A DNA stretch of 64,000 nucleotides from NVTR01 sp036480115. Lineage in GTDB: Bacteria > Pseudomonadota > Alphaproteobacteria > Rhodobacterales > Rhodobacteraceae. The first letter of the stretch is position 1. Every line of letters starts with the position of its first letter. The stretch spans positions 868,001 through 932,000 of the forward strand of contig CBDDAE010000002.1 in the NCBI GenBank assembly GCA_965224795.1. Reading direction: 5' to 3'. The notes beneath the pieces were generated by a model. That model was not told the DNA's origin. It saw only the letters and a program-made list of their open reading frames with translations, and ran no database searches. Shown here piece after piece: positions 63,381 through 64,000 of the stretch. A program made the position numbers and the translations under genes.

Positions 63381-64000
63381 ATGCAACGCAGATTATTTGC
63401 TGAATGGTTGGGAACTTTGTTTTTACTGGCAACCGTGGTTGGCTCCGGCATAATGGCGGAACAATTGGCGGGCGGGAATGTTGCCATTGCCTTGCTTGGC
63501 AACACCATCCCTACAGGTGCAATACTGGTAGTTTTGATCTTGGTATTTGGCCCCATCTCTGGCGCGCATTTAAATCCAGCCGTTACACTTGCCTTTGCCA
63601 TTCGGCGTGAAATTTCTGCCCGTGACGCTACCCTTTATGTGGTTGTTCAAATCATTGGCGCCATTGCCGGGGTTTTCGTCGCCCACCTGATGTTTGAAAA
63701 TCCATTGATAGACCCTTCCACCCATGCCCGAACTGGCCCCAGCCAATGGTTCAGCGAATTTGTCGCCACTTTTGGATTGCTTGCCGCCATTTTTGGCACC
63801 CTCAAAGCCCGCCCCGAGGCCGTCCCCTACGCAGTCGGTCTATATATCACGGCCGCCTATTGGTTCACTGCTTCAACATCATTTGCCAATCCAGCTGTGA
63901 CCATCGCACGATCTTTTTCCAATACTTTTGCAGGCATTGATCCGTCCCATGTGGTAGGGTTTATCGCCGCGCAATTGGTCGCTGCGGTTGTCGCAACGCT
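63381..64000 (+). CDS. Aquaporin/MIP family channel (AqpS-like), truncated by window end
   Basis: The first 206 residues of a MIP channel, cut at the window end; full length is expected near 225-240. Two NPA boxes, AHLNPAVTLAF (Asn65) and SFANPAVTIAR, with six predicted helices. Position after arsR and arsH resembles the Sinorhizobium arsenic operon, in which AqpS exports As(III). Selectivity is inferred from context. GGGGAAG precedes the ATG, 12 bases after the dehydratase stop. Confidence 0.88.
   Translation, partial: MQRRLFAEWLGTLFLLATVVGSGIMAEQLAGGNVAIALLGNTIPTGAILVVLILVFGPISGAHLNPAVTLAFAIRREISARDATLYVVVQIIGAIAGVFVAHLMFENPLIDPSTHARTGPSQWFSEFVATFGLLAAIFGTLKARPEAVPYAVGLYITAAYWFTASTSFANPAVTIARSFSNTFAGIDPSHVVGFIAAQLVAAVVAT

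Noticed and set aside
62873..63601. 242-codon antisense frame over the dehydratase and aquaporin genes
   Set aside because: Overlaps two genes with catalytic motifs and has no family resemblance.

Overview
The window reads as chromosome of a Rhodobacterales (Roseobacter-group) alphaproteobacterium. The evidence is the ethylmalonyl-CoA (EMC) pathway genes interleaved with TCA-cycle genes in the ccr-ecm-sdh-mch-mcl2-mdh-sucCDAB-lpd order I remember from Rhodobacter sphaeroides, many lineage-typical small proteins (DUF817, DUF1737, DUF3052, TIGR02186, TIGR02300, NnrU), a LuxR/LuxI pair, and a recurring GGATATTTTTG-type intergenic element. Genes are dense, with many ATGA/TGATG overlaps.

Layout. 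0-7.2 kb: housekeeping (glyA, DUF817, hydrolase, acetyltransferase, BCAT-like aminotransferase, universal stress protein, then nfuA-tsaB-rimI behind an Irr/ICE-like palindrome). 7.4-12 kb: four-gene BMP-type nucleoside ABC importer. 12-16.2 kb: TauE/SafE exporter with a TIGR02186 partner, an SDR and a RecD-like helicase. 16.2-18 kb: quorum-sensing locus (luxI, luxR, a small upstream ORF, a perfect CtrA-type box and two palindromes). 18-45.6 kb: central carbon super-cluster. ccr, an acyltransferase, ecm, deoD, the sdh operon with embedded small genes, mch, DUF1737, nnrU and mcl2 are followed by mdh, sucC, sucD, sucA, sucB and lpdA, with secreted or membrane proteins tucked between the enzyme subunits. 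45.7-47.8 kb: GntR regulator, SprT/YgjP-like protease, TIGR02300 protein, tRNA-Ala(GGC).

47.8-64 kb is accessory. It holds an AT-richer acyltransferase beside the tRNA; a coupled operon of a divergent KamA-like radical-SAM protein, a ferredoxin and a class III aminotransferase; LysR and Lrp regulators; an aldehyde dehydrogenase plus saccharopine/lysine dehydrogenase pair (probable lysine catabolism); a hydantoinase/oxoprolinase A-B pair with an NAD-dependent sugar-nucleotide-type dehydrogenase; and an arsenic-type locus (arsR, arsH, a PLP dehydratase, and an aquaporin cut by the window end).

How it works together: ccr, ecm, mch and mcl2 serve acetyl-CoA assimilation and feed the TCA enzymes encoded beside them. 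Similar 17-bp TTGCTGCA-N-TGCAGCAA-like sites before ecm, mcl2 and mdh (half-site before ccr) suggest shared control. The most unusual candidate system is the radical-SAM/ferredoxin/aminotransferase operon at 49.3-52.4 kb, whose KamA homologue appears to lack the PLP lysine and one lysine-recognition aspartate of true lysine 2,3-aminomutase.
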